Shown: piece after piece, positions 8,962-18,471 of the stretch | How the letters are laid out: every line of letters starts with the position of its first letter | How positions within the stretch are numbered: position 1 is the stretch's first letter | DNA from: Rhodovulum euryhalinum | GTDB lineage: Bacteria; Pseudomonadota; Alphaproteobacteria; Rhodobacterales; Rhodobacteraceae | Length of the DNA: 64,000 nucleotides | Assembly: GCF_004342445.1 (NCBI RefSeq) | Contig: NZ_SLWW01000011.1 | Location: 1 to 64,000, forward strand | Direction: 5' to 3' | Notes under the pieces: model-generated | Databases searched by the model: none | Told to the model about the DNA's origin: nothing | Seen by the model: the letters and a program-made list of their open reading frames with translations, nothing else | Translations under genes and position numbers: made by a program

Positions 8962-10215
8962 ATGACGCATTTCTCTGCCCGCTCGCTTCTGAAAAATGCC
9001 CTCTCCGGGCACAAGGACTGGCCCGCGCAATGGCCCGAATCCCAGCCAAAGGCGGAATACGACGTGGTGATCGTGGGCGCGGGCGGGCATGGCCTTGGCG
9101 CGGCCTATTACCTGGCCAGCCAGCACGGCATCACCAATGTCGCGGTGATCGACAAGGGCTGGCTCGGCGGCGGCAACACGGGGCGCAACACGACGATCAT
9201 CCGGTCGAACTACCTCTACGACGAAAGCGCGCGGCTCTACGACCACGCGCTCGACCTGTGGGACAATCTCAGCCAGGAGCTGAACTACAACGTCATGTAT
9301 TCCCGGCGCGGAGTGATGATGCTGGCCCACAGCGTCCATGACGAGCAGAGTTTTCAGCGGCACATCCACTCCAACCGGCTGAACGGGGTGGACAATTGCT
9401 GGCTGACGCCGGCCGAGGCCAAGGCATTCTGCCCGCCGCTCGACATCACCGCCCGCCGCCGCTTTCCGGTGGTGGGGGCCGCGCTTCAGCGGCGCGCAGG
9501 GACCGCGCGGCACGATGCGGTCGCCTGGGGCTATGCCCGCGGCGCCGCGGCGCGCGGCGTCGACATCATCCAGAACTGCCCGGTGACGGCGATCCGCCGC
9601 GGCCCCGACGGCGCGGTGACCGGGGTGGAGACGGCGAAGGGCTTCATCCGCGCGAAGAAGGTCGCCGTCTCGGCGGCGGGCAGCACCTCGGTCGTGCTGC
9701 AATCGGCGGGCCTGCGGATGCCGCTGGAAAGCTATCCGCTTCAGGCGCTGGTCAGCGAACCGGTCAAGCCCTGCTTCCCCTGCGTGGTGATGTCGAACAC
9801 GGTGCATGCCTACATCAGCCAGTCCGACAAGGGCGAACTGGTGATCGGCTCGGGCACCGACCAATACGTGAGCTATTCCCAGCGGGGTGGCCTGCCCCTG
9901 ATCGAACACACGGTCGCGGCGATCTGCGAGGTGTTCCCGATGTTCCGCCGGATGCGGATGCTGCGCAAATGGGGCGGCATCGTCGACGTGACGCCGGACC
10001 GCTCGCCCATCCTCGGCAAGCTCCCCGTCAAGGGGCTCTACGTCAACTGCGGCTGGGGCACCGGCGGCTTCAAGGCGACGCCCGGCGCGGGGCACCTGCT
10101 GGCCTGGACCGTGGCGAAGGACGAGCCCCACCCGATCAACGCGCCCTTCACGCTGGAGCGCTTCACCACCGGCCGGCTGATCGACGAGGCGGCCGCCGCC
10201 GCTGTCGCACACTGA
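8962..10215 (+). CDS. soxB: Sarcosine oxidase beta subunit
   Basis: 417 residues, the normal length for SoxB of heterotetrameric sarcosine oxidase, which oxidatively demethylates sarcosine to glycine, feeding the methyl group to tetrahydrofolate and releasing hydrogen peroxide. A Rossmann FAD-binding motif (VVIVGAGGHGLGAAYYLA, from about residue 35) starts a DAO-type fold. His184, in a TARHDAVAWG context, matches the conserved histidine that carries covalently bound FMN in characterised enzymes. The C-terminal WGGIVDVTPD and GWGTGGFKATPG segments are typical. It is the first gene of soxBDAG, eight bases ahead of soxD. Confidence 0.96.
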   Translation: MTHFSARSLLKNALSGHKDWPAQWPESQPKAEYDVVIVGAGGHGLGAAYYLASQHGITNVAVIDKGWLGGGNTGRNTTIIRSNYLYDESARLYDHALDLWDNLSQELNYNVMYSRRGVMMLAHSVHDEQSFQRHIHSNRLNGVDNCWLTPAEAKAFCPPLDITARRRFPVVGAALQRRAGTARHDAVAWGYARGAAARGVDIIQNCPVTAIRRGPDGAVTGVETAKGFIRAKKVAVSAAGSTSVVLQSAGLRMPLESYPLQALVSEPVKPCFPCVVMSNTVHAYISQSDKGELVIGSGTDQYVSYSQRGGLPLIEHTVAAICEVFPMFRRMRMLRKWGGIVDVTPDRSPILGKLPVKGLYVNCGWGTGGFKATPGAGHLLAWTVAKDEPHPINAPFTLERFTTGRLIDEAAAAAVAH

Positions 10216-10223
10216 GGTCAAAG

Positions 10224-10526
10224 ATGCTGCTGATACACTGCCCCTATTGCGACGAAACGCTGCCCGAGGCCGAATTCGCCTATGCCGGCGAGGCGCATAT
10301 CGCGCGGCCCGCAGACCCAATGGCGCTGTCGGACGAGGAGTGGCGCGACTTCCTCTTCATCCGCTCGAACCCGCGCGGCACGCATTACGAACGCTGGCGC
10401 CACGTCCACGGCTGCGGCCGCTTCTTCAACGCGGTGCGCGACACCGTGTCCGACAGGTTCGTCACGACCTACCGGGCGGGCGAACCGCGCCCCGACCTTT
10501 CCGCATCGACGGGGGCCGCCCGATGA
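10224..10526 (+). CDS. soxD: Sarcosine oxidase delta subunit
   Basis: 100 residues with the zinc-binding pattern of SoxD: Cys6-x-x-Cys9 near the start and a His/Cys pair near residues 60-64 (HVHGCGRFFN). The RDFLFIRSNPRG segment is characteristic. Heterotetrameric sarcosine oxidases contain this small zinc subunit as a structural component. The stop codon overlaps the soxA start (ATGA), indicating translational coupling. Confidence 0.95.
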   Translation: MLLIHCPYCDETLPEAEFAYAGEAHIARPADPMALSDEEWRDFLFIRSNPRGTHYERWRHVHGCGRFFNAVRDTVSDRFVTTYRAGEPRPDLSASTGAAR

Positions 10527-13500
10527 CCGCCTTCCGCATCCCCGGCAAGGGCCGCATCGACCACGCGCGCCCCGTGCGCTTCACCTTCGACGGCCGCGTG
10601 GTCGAGGGGCGGGCGGGCGACACCGTGGCCTCGGCGCTCTTGGCCAACGGCATCCACCTGATGGGCCGCAGCTTCAAGTACCACCGCCCCCGCGGCGCGG
10701 TCACCGCCGGGTCCGAGGAACCGAACGCGCTGATCCGCACCGCGCGCGGGCGCGGCCGGGCCGAGCCCAACACCCGCGCCACGATGCAGGAAATCCACGA
10801 AAGCCTCGCCGCCGAAAGCCAGAACCGCTGGCCCGCGCTGGCCTTCGACGTGGGCGCCATCAACGACGGCCTCTACATGCTGTTTTCGGCCGGGTTCTAC
10901 TACAAGACCTTCATGTGGCCCCGCAGCTTCTGGGACAGGGTCTATGAGCCGCTGATCCGCCGCGCCGCGGGGCTGGGCCGCGCGCCCACCGACCCCGACC
11001 CCGACCTCTACGCCAGCCGCAACCTGCATTGCGACGTGCTGGTGGTGGGTGGCGGTCCCGCCGGTCTGGCTGCCGCGCTGGCCGCGGCGCGCACGGGCGC
11101 CGAGGTGGTGCTGGTGGACGAACAGGCCGAGATCGGCGGCACGCTGCTGTCCGAGCCGCACCTCGTGATCGACGGCCAGCCCGCGTGGGACTGGCTTGCC
11201 GCCGCGCTGGCCGAACTCGGGGCGATGCCCAACGTGCGGCTGATGCCGCGGACCACGGCCATCGGCTATTACCACCAGAACATGGTCGGCCTCTGCCAGC
11301 GGCTGACCGACCACCTGGCCGATCCCCCCGCCGATGCCCCGCGCGAGCGGCTCTGGCGGGTCCGCGCCGGGCAGGTGGTGCTGGCCCAGGGCGCCATCGA
11401 GAAACCGCTGGTCTTCGACGGCAACGACCGGCCCGGCGTGATGCTTTCGGGCGCGGCCCAGACGTTCCTGCATCGCTTCGGCGTCCGCGTCGGGCGGCGC
11501 GCCGTGGTCGTCACCACCCACGACAGCGCCTGGCACACCGCCTTCGACCTGGCCGCGGCCGGGGTGCGCATCGCCGCCATCGTCGATCTGCGCCCCGGCG
11601 TCGATGGGGCGCTGACCGCACGCGCCGCCGCGCTGGGCATCGAGGGTCTGACCGGCCACACCGTCACCGACACGCGCGGGCGGCTGCGCGTCTCGGGCGT
11701 GCGGGTCAACCCCGTGGCGGACGGCCGCGTGGGGCCGGGCCGGATCGTCCCCTGCGACGCGCTTCTGATGTGCGGCGGCTGGACGCCCTCGCTGCATCTC
11801 TTCTCGCACACCCGCGGCACGCTCGCCTGGGACGAGGCCAGCGGCGCCTTCCTGCCCGACCGCAAGACCGAGGCTTGCCAGATCGCGGGCGCGGGGCGCG
11901 GGCTCTGGGGCGTTGCCGCGGCGCTGGAGGACGGCGCCAAGGCCGGGGCCGAGGCCGCCGCGGCCATCGGGCGCGCAACCGCCCCGGGCACCTTCGCCGT
12001 TCAGGGCGACCGCCCCGGCACAGGCCTCGTGGTCAGGGAACTGCCCACAGACGCCGACCCCGGCCGCGCCAAGGCCTTCGTCGATTTCCAGAACGACGTC
12101 ACCGCCAAGGACATCCGGCTTGCCGTGCGCGAGGGGATGCGCTCGATCGAGCATGTCAAGCGGTACACCACCACCGGCATGGCGACCGACCAGGGCAAGC
12201 TCTCCAACATCAACGGGCTGATGATCGCCGCCGACGCGCTCGACCGCCCCGCGCCCGAGGTGGGCCTGACCACCTTCCGGCCCCCCTACACGCCGACCAG
12301 TTTCGGCGCGCTGGCGGGTTATCGCCGCGACGGCCATTTCGAGGTCACGCGCAAGACCCCCATCGACCCCTGGGCCGAGGCGCAGGGCGCCGTATTCGAA
12401 CCCGTCGCGCTGTGGCGCCGCGCGCGCTACTTCCCCCGTCCGGGCGAGGACATGGACGCCGCCGTCGCCCGCGAATGCCGGGCGGTGCGGACGGGCGTCG
12501 GGATGTTCGACGCCTCGACGCTCGGCAAGATCGAGGTCGTGGGCCCCGACGCCGTGACCTTCCTGGAACGGATGTACACCAACCCCTGGGCCAAGCTGGG
12601 CGTGGGCCGCTGCCGCTATGGCCTGCTGCTGGGCGAGGACGGCTTCATCCGCGACGACGGGGTGATCGGGCGGCTGGCGCCCGACCGCTTCCACGTCACC
12701 ACGACGACGGGCGGCGCGGCGCGGGTGCTGAGCGTGATGGAGGATTACCTCCAGACCGAATGGCCCGATCTCGACGTCTGGCTCACCTCCACCTCCGAGC
12801 AATGGGCCGTGGTCGCCGTGCAGGGGCCGAAGGCGCGCGCGCTGCTGGCCCCCTTCGTCCAGGGGCTCGATCTGTCCGAGGCCGCCTTCCCGCACATGTC
12901 GGTCGCGGAATGCACAGTCGCGGGCTTCCCCGCGCGGCTCTTCCGGGTGTCGTTCACGGGCGAGCTGGGCTTCGAGGTCAACGTCCCCGCCCGCCACGGC
13001 CGCGCGCTCTGGGAAACGCTGTGGCAGGCCGGGCAGGCGCACGGCATCGCCGCCTACGGCACCGAGGCGATGCACCTTCTGCGTGCGGAGAAGGGCTTCA
13101 TCATCGTCGGCCAGGACACCGACGGCACGGTGACGCCGCAGGATGCGGGGCTCTCCTGGGCCATCGGCAAGGCCAAGCCCGACTTCGTGGGCAAGCGGTC
13201 GCTGGTGCGCCCCGACATCGTGGCGCCGGGCCGCAAGCAACTGGTGGGCCTGCTGACCGAGGACCCTGACGTCGTGCTGGAGGAAGGCGCCCAGATCGTC
13301 GCCGACCCGCGCCAGCCGGTGCCGATGAGGATGATCGGCCACGTCACATCGTCCTACCGCTCCGGGGCGCTGGGCCGGTCCATCGCGCTGGCCCTTGTCG
13401 AGGGTGGCCACGGCCGGATGGGCGAGACGCTCCATGTCCCGATGCCCGGCAAGACGCACGCCGTCCGGGTGACGGGCGTCACCTTCTACGACCCCGAGGG

Positions 13501-13534
13501 CGCGCGACTGAAAGGCGAGGAGGTCCCCGCATGA
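10523..13534 (+). CDS. soxA: Sarcosine oxidase alpha subunit
   Basis: 1,003 residues, the usual size. The N-terminal 100 residues are the ferredoxin-like domain. A dinucleotide-binding fold follows, with VVGGGPAGLAAALAAARTG from about residue 174. The C-terminal 400 residues form an aminomethyltransferase (GcvT-like) domain that binds tetrahydrofolate and traps the methyl group as 5,10-methylene-tetrahydrofolate. The family's PRGxxxAGxEEPNAL segment is present near residue 60. Overlapping start and stop codons with soxD and soxG point to one transcript. Confidence 0.96.
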   Translation: MTAFRIPGKGRIDHARPVRFTFDGRVVEGRAGDTVASALLANGIHLMGRSFKYHRPRGAVTAGSEEPNALIRTARGRGRAEPNTRATMQEIHESLAAESQNRWPALAFDVGAINDGLYMLFSAGFYYKTFMWPRSFWDRVYEPLIRRAAGLGRAPTDPDPDLYASRNLHCDVLVVGGGPAGLAAALAAARTGAEVVLVDEQAEIGGTLLSEPHLVIDGQPAWDWLAAALAELGAMPNVRLMPRTTAIGYYHQNMVGLCQRLTDHLADPPADAPRERLWRVRAGQVVLAQGAIEKPLVFDGNDRPGVMLSGAAQTFLHRFGVRVGRRAVVVTTHDSAWHTAFDLAAAGVRIAAIVDLRPGVDGALTARAAALGIEGLTGHTVTDTRGRLRVSGVRVNPVADGRVGPGRIVPCDALLMCGGWTPSLHLFSHTRGTLAWDEASGAFLPDRKTEACQIAGAGRGLWGVAAALEDGAKAGAEAAAAIGRATAPGTFAVQGDRPGTGLVVRELPTDADPGRAKAFVDFQNDVTAKDIRLAVREGMRSIEHVKRYTTTGMATDQGKLSNINGLMIAADALDRPAPEVGLTTFRPPYTPTSFGALAGYRRDGHFEVTRKTPIDPWAEAQGAVFEPVALWRRARYFPRPGEDMDAAVARECRAVRTGVGMFDASTLGKIEVVGPDAVTFLERMYTNPWAKLGVGRCRYGLLLGEDGFIRDDGVIGRLAPDRFHVTTTTGGAARVLSVMEDYLQTEWPDLDVWLTSTSEQWAVVAVQGPKARALLAPFVQGLDLSEAAFPHMSVAECTVAGFPARLFRVSFTGELGFEVNVPARHGRALWETLWQAGQAHGIAAYGTEAMHLLRAEKGFIIVGQDTDGTVTPQDAGLSWAIGKAKPDFVGKRSLVRPDIVAPGRKQLVGLLTEDPDVVLEEGAQIVADPRQPVPMRMIGHVTSSYRSGALGRSIALALVEGGHGRMGETLHVPMPGKTHAVRVTGVTFYDPEGARLKGEEVPA

Positions 13535-14046
13535 CCGTGCATCTTCCCCCCCTTGCCGAAGCGGGCGTCACCCTCACGGAACTGCCCCCCGCTGCCCGCT
13601 TCTCGCTGCGCCTGCGCCCCGCGAACCGCAAGGCCGCTGCGAAAGGCCTTGGCGTCGCGCTGCCGGAAAGGGTGGGGGGGATTGCCGAGGGCAAGGGGCG
13701 CCGCGCGCTCTGTCTAGGCCCCGACGAATGGCAGATCGACGCCGCCCCGGGCGACACGCCCGATCTGCCCGCCGATCTGCCGCACGCGCTGGTCGAGATC
13801 ACCGACCGCGAGATCACCTTCCGCATCGAGGGGCCGCGCGCGATGGAGTTGCTGTCCATCGGCATCGCCCGCGACCTGCGGAGACTGGTGCCCGGTACCG
13901 GCTGCCGCACCGCCTTTGATGGCATCTCGGCGGTGCTGGTGCGCGAGGGTGAGGTTGCGTTCACACTGGCTGTCTGGCGCAGCTTTGCGCCCCATGTCCG
14001 GGGGGTGCTTGAAGTCGGGCTGAGGGAACTTGCCTCTGGCCTCTGA
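13531..14046 (+). CDS. soxG: Sarcosine oxidase gamma subunit
   Basis: 171 residues with the SoxG pattern, including LCLGPDEWQID near residue 66, an LVEITDRE strand and a C-terminal VWRSFAPHV segment. It is structurally related to the GcvT fold and completes the heterotetramer. The ATG overlaps the soxA stop. It is the last gene of the operon. The serine hydroxymethyltransferase or formate-generating folate genes that sometimes follow are not here. Confidence 0.93.
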   Translation: MTVHLPPLAEAGVTLTELPPAARFSLRLRPANRKAAAKGLGVALPERVGGIAEGKGRRALCLGPDEWQIDAAPGDTPDLPADLPHALVEITDREITFRIEGPRAMELLSIGIARDLRRLVPGTGCRTAFDGISAVLVREGEVAFTLAVWRSFAPHVRGVLEVGLRELASGL

Positions 14047-14127
14047 CGCGGCGCCACCCCGAAAGCGGGCGGCCTGTTGCGCGTGCAGGGTTGTGGCGTT
14101 GACCCTGCCGGGTATCTTGCGCGAACG

Positions 14128-14145
14128 GCGCCAAGCTGCTGGCGC
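14128..14145. terminator. Hairpin between convergent soxG and the Hint-domain gene
   Basis: GCGCCA and TGGCGC arms (six pairs) flank a six-base loop in the 174-base convergent gap. There is no T-tract on either strand, so its role as a shared terminator rests only on position. Confidence 0.3.
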
Positions 14146-14220
14146 GGGGTTCGGCGGCCCCGGAGATGGAGCGGTTGCGCATTGCGCTGCGCCGCGTGTG
14201 CGGGCGCGCAGGTCGGGTTC

Positions 14221-15258
14221 TCATGGTCCGCAGACCGCGACGGACTCATACGCCGATGTCCGCATGTCCTGGACGCCGGGGCACAGCGGGCCGAGCCCCA
14301 TCTGTCGGCGCCAGGCGTTCGGGCCAAGTACCGGGCGAGCCATGTCGAACGGTCCCGACGCCAGCCGCGGACAAAGCGTCTGGAGATCCGCGCGGGTGGC
14401 GGGCGCCAGGTTTTTCCACGCCTCGGCGCCGGGATTGAAGCTTTCGGCACGCCTCCCCTCGGCGAACAGGATTTCGTGGCGATCCATCAGAAGATGGTAA
14501 TAGGCGACTGTCCCGCCGGACTGGATCGTGACGCCGGGCCGCCCGACAAGGGCCTTGGCCGCCACCAGGATCTCCTGCCCCTTGCAGGTCTCGACCATGC
14601 GGTGCTGTTGCGACACCATGAGCCGCTTGCCGCCTTGCTCGTCCGGGGCGAACACCACCGGGGCGGCCGGGCCCTGCGCGATCACGCGTCGCCCGACGAT
14701 CCAGCGCAGGGGCTGAAGCCCGTGATCGGCGGTTGCCAGACGGCAGCCGGGGCGCAGGTTTTCGACCGTCTGCCCACCGGTCTCGGTCAGGATGCGCGTG
14801 CCCTCGGCGAAGCAGACGTAAAGACCCGAATAGGCGGCCGCGGGGGAGTTGCCGGAGATCAGGATTACCTCGTAACTCACGCCGGGAACCAGCGGCCCGT
14901 CCGAGGCGACGCCCTCGATATGGTTGCCGATCTTCACGCCGTAGACGGTGATCCGTTCGCCAGGATCGGTCGACCCGGCGGGGCGGACGACATAGGCATA
15001 TTCGGGCTTGATCGCCGTGTTCGCCGCGAAGGACGTGCCGTTGAAGACGGTTGCGCCCGTCAGCACCTGGCTCGAGGTATCGCTGTTGTTGAAGAACGCC
15101 TCGTTGTCGGTCACCTCGACCGGCACCGCCGATGCCCCCGGGGCGATGGTGAAGGACGAGTTGCCGACAGCACCCCCGTTGGCATCCTGCGTGTCCGAAA
15201 ATACGTCGGGGCCGAAGGACGTGATGTCGGCCCTCTGCCAAAGATAGAGCGTCGCCAT
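14221..15258 (-). CDS. Hint-domain (Hedgehog/intein-like) surface or secreted protein
   Basis: 345 residues. Residues 1-147 are a beta-rich, low-cysteine region without a signal peptide. A Hint domain begins at Cys149 in the CFAEGTRILT motif and continues with the family landmarks VENLRPG, LRWIVGRR, MVSQQHRM, HLLMDRHEILFAEG and ESFNPG. Such proteins are abundant in Rhodobacterales and are presumed to self-cleave or self-attach, like other Hint proteins. The precise function is unknown, and no canonical C-terminal His-Asn junction is evident. It stands alone, convergent to soxG, with an AT-richer 107-base upstream gap (15259-15365) that probably holds its promoter. Confidence 0.85.
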   Translation of the reverse strand: MATLYLWQRADITSFGPDVFSDTQDANGGAVGNSSFTIAPGASAVPVEVTDNEAFFNNSDTSSQVLTGATVFNGTSFAANTAIKPEYAYVVRPAGSTDPGERITVYGVKIGNHIEGVASDGPLVPGVSYEVILISGNSPAAAYSGLYVCFAEGTRILTETGGQTVENLRPGCRLATADHGLQPLRWIVGRRVIAQGPAAPVVFAPDEQGGKRLMVSQQHRMVETCKGQEILVAAKALVGRPGVTIQSGGTVAYYHLLMDRHEILFAEGRRAESFNPGAEAWKNLAPATRADLQTLCPRLASGPFDMARPVLGPNAWRRQMGLGPLCPGVQDMRTSAYESVAVCGP

Positions 15259-15365
15259 CTGTGACCCGTCCCGCTTCCCTGCCGGTCGCGTGGCTTGACC
15301 GATATGCTCAAGTATCTCGCGAATACGGTTTCTTCGGGGTTAATCCCGGGCAGGCAGGTGGGGGC

Positions 15366-15695
15366 CTAGTGCGAGATCATCCAGGGCCGCTTGCCCGGAA
15401 AGCTTTTCGACCCGTCGGGCCGGTGCAGAGTGCCGGATTTCTTCTTCGCCCCGCCCGAACAGCAGCCGCAGCCCGGCCCGTGGCCTGATCGTTTCGGTTC
15501 GTGGCTTGCGCGTTCGTTGGTCTCGTGCGCCTTGCGCACCGAGGCGCCGACGATGGCCAGCCTGGGTGGCGTGAACAGCGCGCGCCGGGCGGCGGCGCCG
15601 CAGGCGGGGCAGGGGGCGGGCTTGTCGTAATCGGCCATGGCGGCGAACCCGGTGAAGGGGCCGCATTCCTCGCAGAAATAGTCGTAGTGGGGCAT
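15366..15695 (-). CDS. fmdB: FmdB-family zinc-ribbon protein
   Basis: 109 residues. The N-terminus is the FmdB zinc ribbon with Cys8-x-x-Cys11 and Cys29-x-x-Cys32 (CEECG and CPACG), followed by a basic linker and a second cysteine cluster (GCGCCSGG) near residue 76. In Methylophilus methylotrophus fmdB lies with the formamidase gene and was proposed to be regulatory. Here it follows fmdA by 53 bases as the last gene of the amide operon. The biochemical role is unproven. Confidence 0.88.
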   Translation of the reverse strand: MPHYDYFCEECGPFTGFAAMADYDKPAPCPACGAAARRALFTPPRLAIVGASVRKAHETNERASHEPKRSGHGPGCGCCSGGAKKKSGTLHRPDGSKSFPGKRPWMISH

Positions 15696-15748
15696 GGGTC
15701 TCTCCCGTGGGAAGGGGACCGCGGCACATGCCGCGGCCCCGGTCTGTC

Positions 15749-16978
15749 TCAGAGATCGGGCGCGAGCGGCACGTCGACGGACCCGTCGAGGTATTTCGTC
15801 GGCCCCGCGCTGCCCGGCATGACGTCGAACTCGAAGATGTCGGTCGGCAGCCAGAGCGTGGCGCAGGCGTTGGGGATGTCCACCACCCCCGAGATGTGCC
15901 CCTGCACCGGCGCGGTGCCGAGGATCGCGTAGGCCTGCGCGCCGGTATAGCCGAACTTCTTGAGGTATTCGATGGCGTTGAGGCAGGCCTGGCGATAGGC
16001 GATGTGGACGTCCAGGTAATGCTGCTTGCCCTGCTCGTCGACCGAGATCCCCTCGAAGATCAGGTAGTCGTCGTATTTCGGCGCGATGGGGGACGGCTTG
16101 AAGATCGGGTTCTTGATCCCGTATTTCGCGCAGCCGTCCTTGATGAGGTCCACCTTGAGGTGCAGCCAGCCGGCCATCTCGATCGCGCCGCAGAAGGTGA
16201 TCTCGCCGTCGCCCTGGCTGAAATGCAGATCCCCCATCGAAAGCCCCGCGCCGTCGACATAGACGGGGAAGTAGATCTTGCAGCCGCGGCTGAGGTCCTT
16301 GATGTCGCAGTTCCCGCCATGTTCACGCGGCGGCACGGTCCGCGCCCCTTCGGCCGCGGCCTTGTCGCGGGCCTCGCCCGTCATCTTGCCCATGTGGGCC
16401 GACTGGGTGTTGGGCAGCGCGGCCAAGGGCGGCACGCGGTTCGGATCGGTGTCGAACAGCGCCTTTTCGCGGCTGTTCCACATGTCCAGCATCTTGCGGT
16501 CGGGCAGACAGCCGATCAGGCCCGGATGGATCAGGCCCGCATACTTCACCCCCGGCACGTGGCGCGACGAGGTGAACATGCCGTGGAAGTCCCAGATCGA
16601 CTTCTGCGCCTCGGGGAAGTGGTCGGTCAGAAAGCCGCCGCCGTTCTTCCTGGAGAAGAAGCCGTTGAATCCCCAGAGCATTTCCTCCTTGGCGCCGATG
16701 TCCAGGATCTCCACCACCAGCAGGTCGCCGGGCTTGGCGCCCTTCACGCCGATGGGGCCGGACAGGTAGTGCACCTGTTCCAGCTCAACGTCGCGCACGT
16801 CGGCGGCGTCGTCGTTGTTGGCGATCTGGCCGCCGGTCCAGTCATAGGTCTCGATCCTGAAATCGTCGCCGGGCTCGACCCAGACGGCGATCGGGATGTC
16901 CGGGTGCCAGCGGTTATGCACGCATTCGTTCGTATGCGGGCTGTCGCTGAGGTTCACCGAGATCAGGGTGTCTGCCAT
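15749..16978 (-). CDS. fmdA: Formamidase
   Basis: 409 residues, matching the long FmdA type that hydrolyses formamide (and weakly other short amides) to formate and ammonia. Family landmarks include an N-terminal HNRWHPDIP segment, SGPIGVKGAKPGDLL, the metal-site-like REHGGNCDIKDLSRGCKIY region near residue 220, GDLHFSQGDGEI near 248, and QAYAILGTAPVQGHISGVVDIPNA near the C-terminus. A good ribosome binding site precedes the ATG at 16978. Its neighbours are the amide/urea ABC importer upstream and fmdB downstream, so imported amides are hydrolysed for nitrogen. Cytoplasmic. Confidence 0.95.
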   Translation of the reverse strand: MADTLISVNLSDSPHTNECVHNRWHPDIPIAVWVEPGDDFRIETYDWTGGQIANNDDAADVRDVELEQVHYLSGPIGVKGAKPGDLLVVEILDIGAKEEMLWGFNGFFSRKNGGGFLTDHFPEAQKSIWDFHGMFTSSRHVPGVKYAGLIHPGLIGCLPDRKMLDMWNSREKALFDTDPNRVPPLAALPNTQSAHMGKMTGEARDKAAAEGARTVPPREHGGNCDIKDLSRGCKIYFPVYVDGAGLSMGDLHFSQGDGEITFCGAIEMAGWLHLKVDLIKDGCAKYGIKNPIFKPSPIAPKYDDYLIFEGISVDEQGKQHYLDVHIAYRQACLNAIEYLKKFGYTGAQAYAILGTAPVQGHISGVVDIPNACATLWLPTDIFEFDVMPGSAGPTKYLDGSVDVPLAPDL

Positions 16979-17011
16979 GGCGTGTTCCTCTCTTGCTGCC
17001 AGGGTTAAGGG

Positions 17012-17701
17012 TCAAACGGACAGGAATTTCGAAACCTTGGCCTCGTCGATCCCGTCGCGCGGGCTGTCATGGACGAAGCGGCCGTTCTCGATCACCATCA
17101 CACGGTCGGCCACGTCGAGCGCGAAGCTCAGCACCTGTTCCGACACGACGATCGACAGCCCGCGCTGGTCGCGGATGCGGCGCAGCGTGCGGGCCATCTC
17201 CCGGATGATCGAAGGCTGGATGCCCTCGGTGGGTTCATCCAGCAGCAGCACCTTGGGGTCGGACGCCAGTGCGCGGGCGATGGCCAGTTGCTGCTGCTGG
17301 CCGCCGGACAGGTTGCCGCCGCGGCGGCCCTTCATCTCCAGCAGCACCGGGAAAAGCTCGTAGATGTCGCCAGGCACCTCCTTCTTGCCGGTGACTGTCA
17401 GGCCGGTCTCGACGTTTTCCTGCACCGTCATGGCCGAAAAGATCATCCGGCCCTGGGGCACGTAGGCCACCCCGTTGGCGACCCGCTGGTGCGGTTTCAG
17501 CCCGCCGATCGCGGCCTCGCCCACGCGGACGGTCCCGGCGGTTGCGGGCACGATCCCCATCAGGGTCTTCATCAGCGTGGTCTTGCCCATGCCGTTGCGG
17601 CCCATGATCGCCACGATCTCGCCCGGCGCGACGTTCAGGTGCAGGCCGTGCAGGATTTCCGATTGCCCGTAGGCGGCGTGCAGGTCGGTGACGTTCAGCA
17701 T
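17012..17701 (-). CDS. urtE: Urea/short-chain amide ABC importer, ATP-binding subunit
   Basis: 229 residues of the branched-chain-amino-acid (LivF) type. Walker A is GRNGMGKTT near residue 34, the signature is LSGGQQQQLAIARAL, and Walker B is VLLLDEPTEGIQPS. The EGIQPSII wording after Walker B is typical of UrtE as opposed to LivF. It is the fifth importer gene, 12 bases after urtD. Confidence 0.92.
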   Translation of the reverse strand: MLNVTDLHAAYGQSEILHGLHLNVAPGEIVAIMGRNGMGKTTLMKTLMGIVPATAGTVRVGEAAIGGLKPHQRVANGVAYVPQGRMIFSAMTVQENVETGLTVTGKKEVPGDIYELFPVLLEMKGRRGGNLSGGQQQQLAIARALASDPKVLLLDEPTEGIQPSIIREMARTLRRIRDQRGLSIVVSEQVLSFALDVADRVMVIENGRFVHDSPRDGIDEAKVSKFLSV

Positions 17702-17713
17702 CTCGCGCCCTCC

Positions 17714-18463
17714 TCAATGGCCCAGGTAGACTTCGATGACCTTGGGATCGTTCTTCACCCGCTCCATCGAGCCCTCGGACAATGTCTGGCCCTGGTGCAG
17801 GACGGTGACGCGGGTGGCGATGTCCTCGACGAAGCCCATGTCGTGCTCGATCACGATCACCGAGCGGTGGTCGATGATCCGGTTCAGAAGTTCGGCGGTC
17901 TTCTTGCGCTCGGCCACCGACATGCCGGCCACGGGCTCGTCCAGCATCAGAAGCTCGGGGTCCTGGATCAGCAGCATGCCGATTTCCAGCCACTGTTTCT
18001 GGCCATGGCTGAGAAAGGCCGCCTTTTCGTCCAGCAGATCGGCCAGGAAGATCGTCTCGGCGATCTCGGCGATCCGGGTCTTCACCTCTGCATCGCGGCG
18101 GAAGAACAGCGAGCCGAAGACGCTGTGCCCGCGCGGATAGCTGAGTTCGAGGTTCTCGAACACGCTGAGATCCTCGTAGACGGACGGGGTCTGGAACTTG
18201 CGACCGACGCCCGCCAGAACGATCTGGTCCTCGCGCATGGTCAGCAGCTCCTTGCCCTTGAACCTGACCGAGCCCGAGGTGGCGCGGGTGCGCCCGCAGA
18301 TCAGGTCGAGAACGGTGGTCTTGCCCGCGCCGTTCGGCCCGATCATCACCCGGCACTCGTTCGGTTCGACCTCGAAGCTGAGGCCGTTGACCGCCTTGAA
18401 CCCGTCGAAGGACACGGTGAGGTCCTCGACCATGAGCACGAAATTGGGATTGACGTTGGTCAT
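17714..18463 (-). CDS. urtD: Urea/short-chain amide ABC importer, ATP-binding subunit
   Basis: 249 residues of the LivG type. Walker A is GPNGAGKTT near residue 44, followed by the QTPSVYEDLSVFENLELS segment. The signature is LSHGQKQWLEIGMLL, a wording characteristic of UrtD, and Walker B is LLMLDEPVAGMS. It pairs with UrtE to energise transport. It lies eight bases after urtC. Confidence 0.93.
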   Translation of the reverse strand: MTNVNPNFVLMVEDLTVSFDGFKAVNGLSFEVEPNECRVMIGPNGAGKTTVLDLICGRTRATSGSVRFKGKELLTMREDQIVLAGVGRKFQTPSVYEDLSVFENLELSYPRGHSVFGSLFFRRDAEVKTRIAEIAETIFLADLLDEKAAFLSHGQKQWLEIGMLLIQDPELLMLDEPVAGMSVAERKKTAELLNRIIDHRSVIVIEHDMGFVEDIATRVTVLHQGQTLSEGSMERVKNDPKVIEVYLGH

Positions 18464-18471
18464 GGCTCACC

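Noticed and set aside
15301-15340. AT-richer stretch considered as an origin or small RNA gene
   Set aside because: It is simply the upstream region of the Hint-domain gene; no repeats or stable fold were seen.
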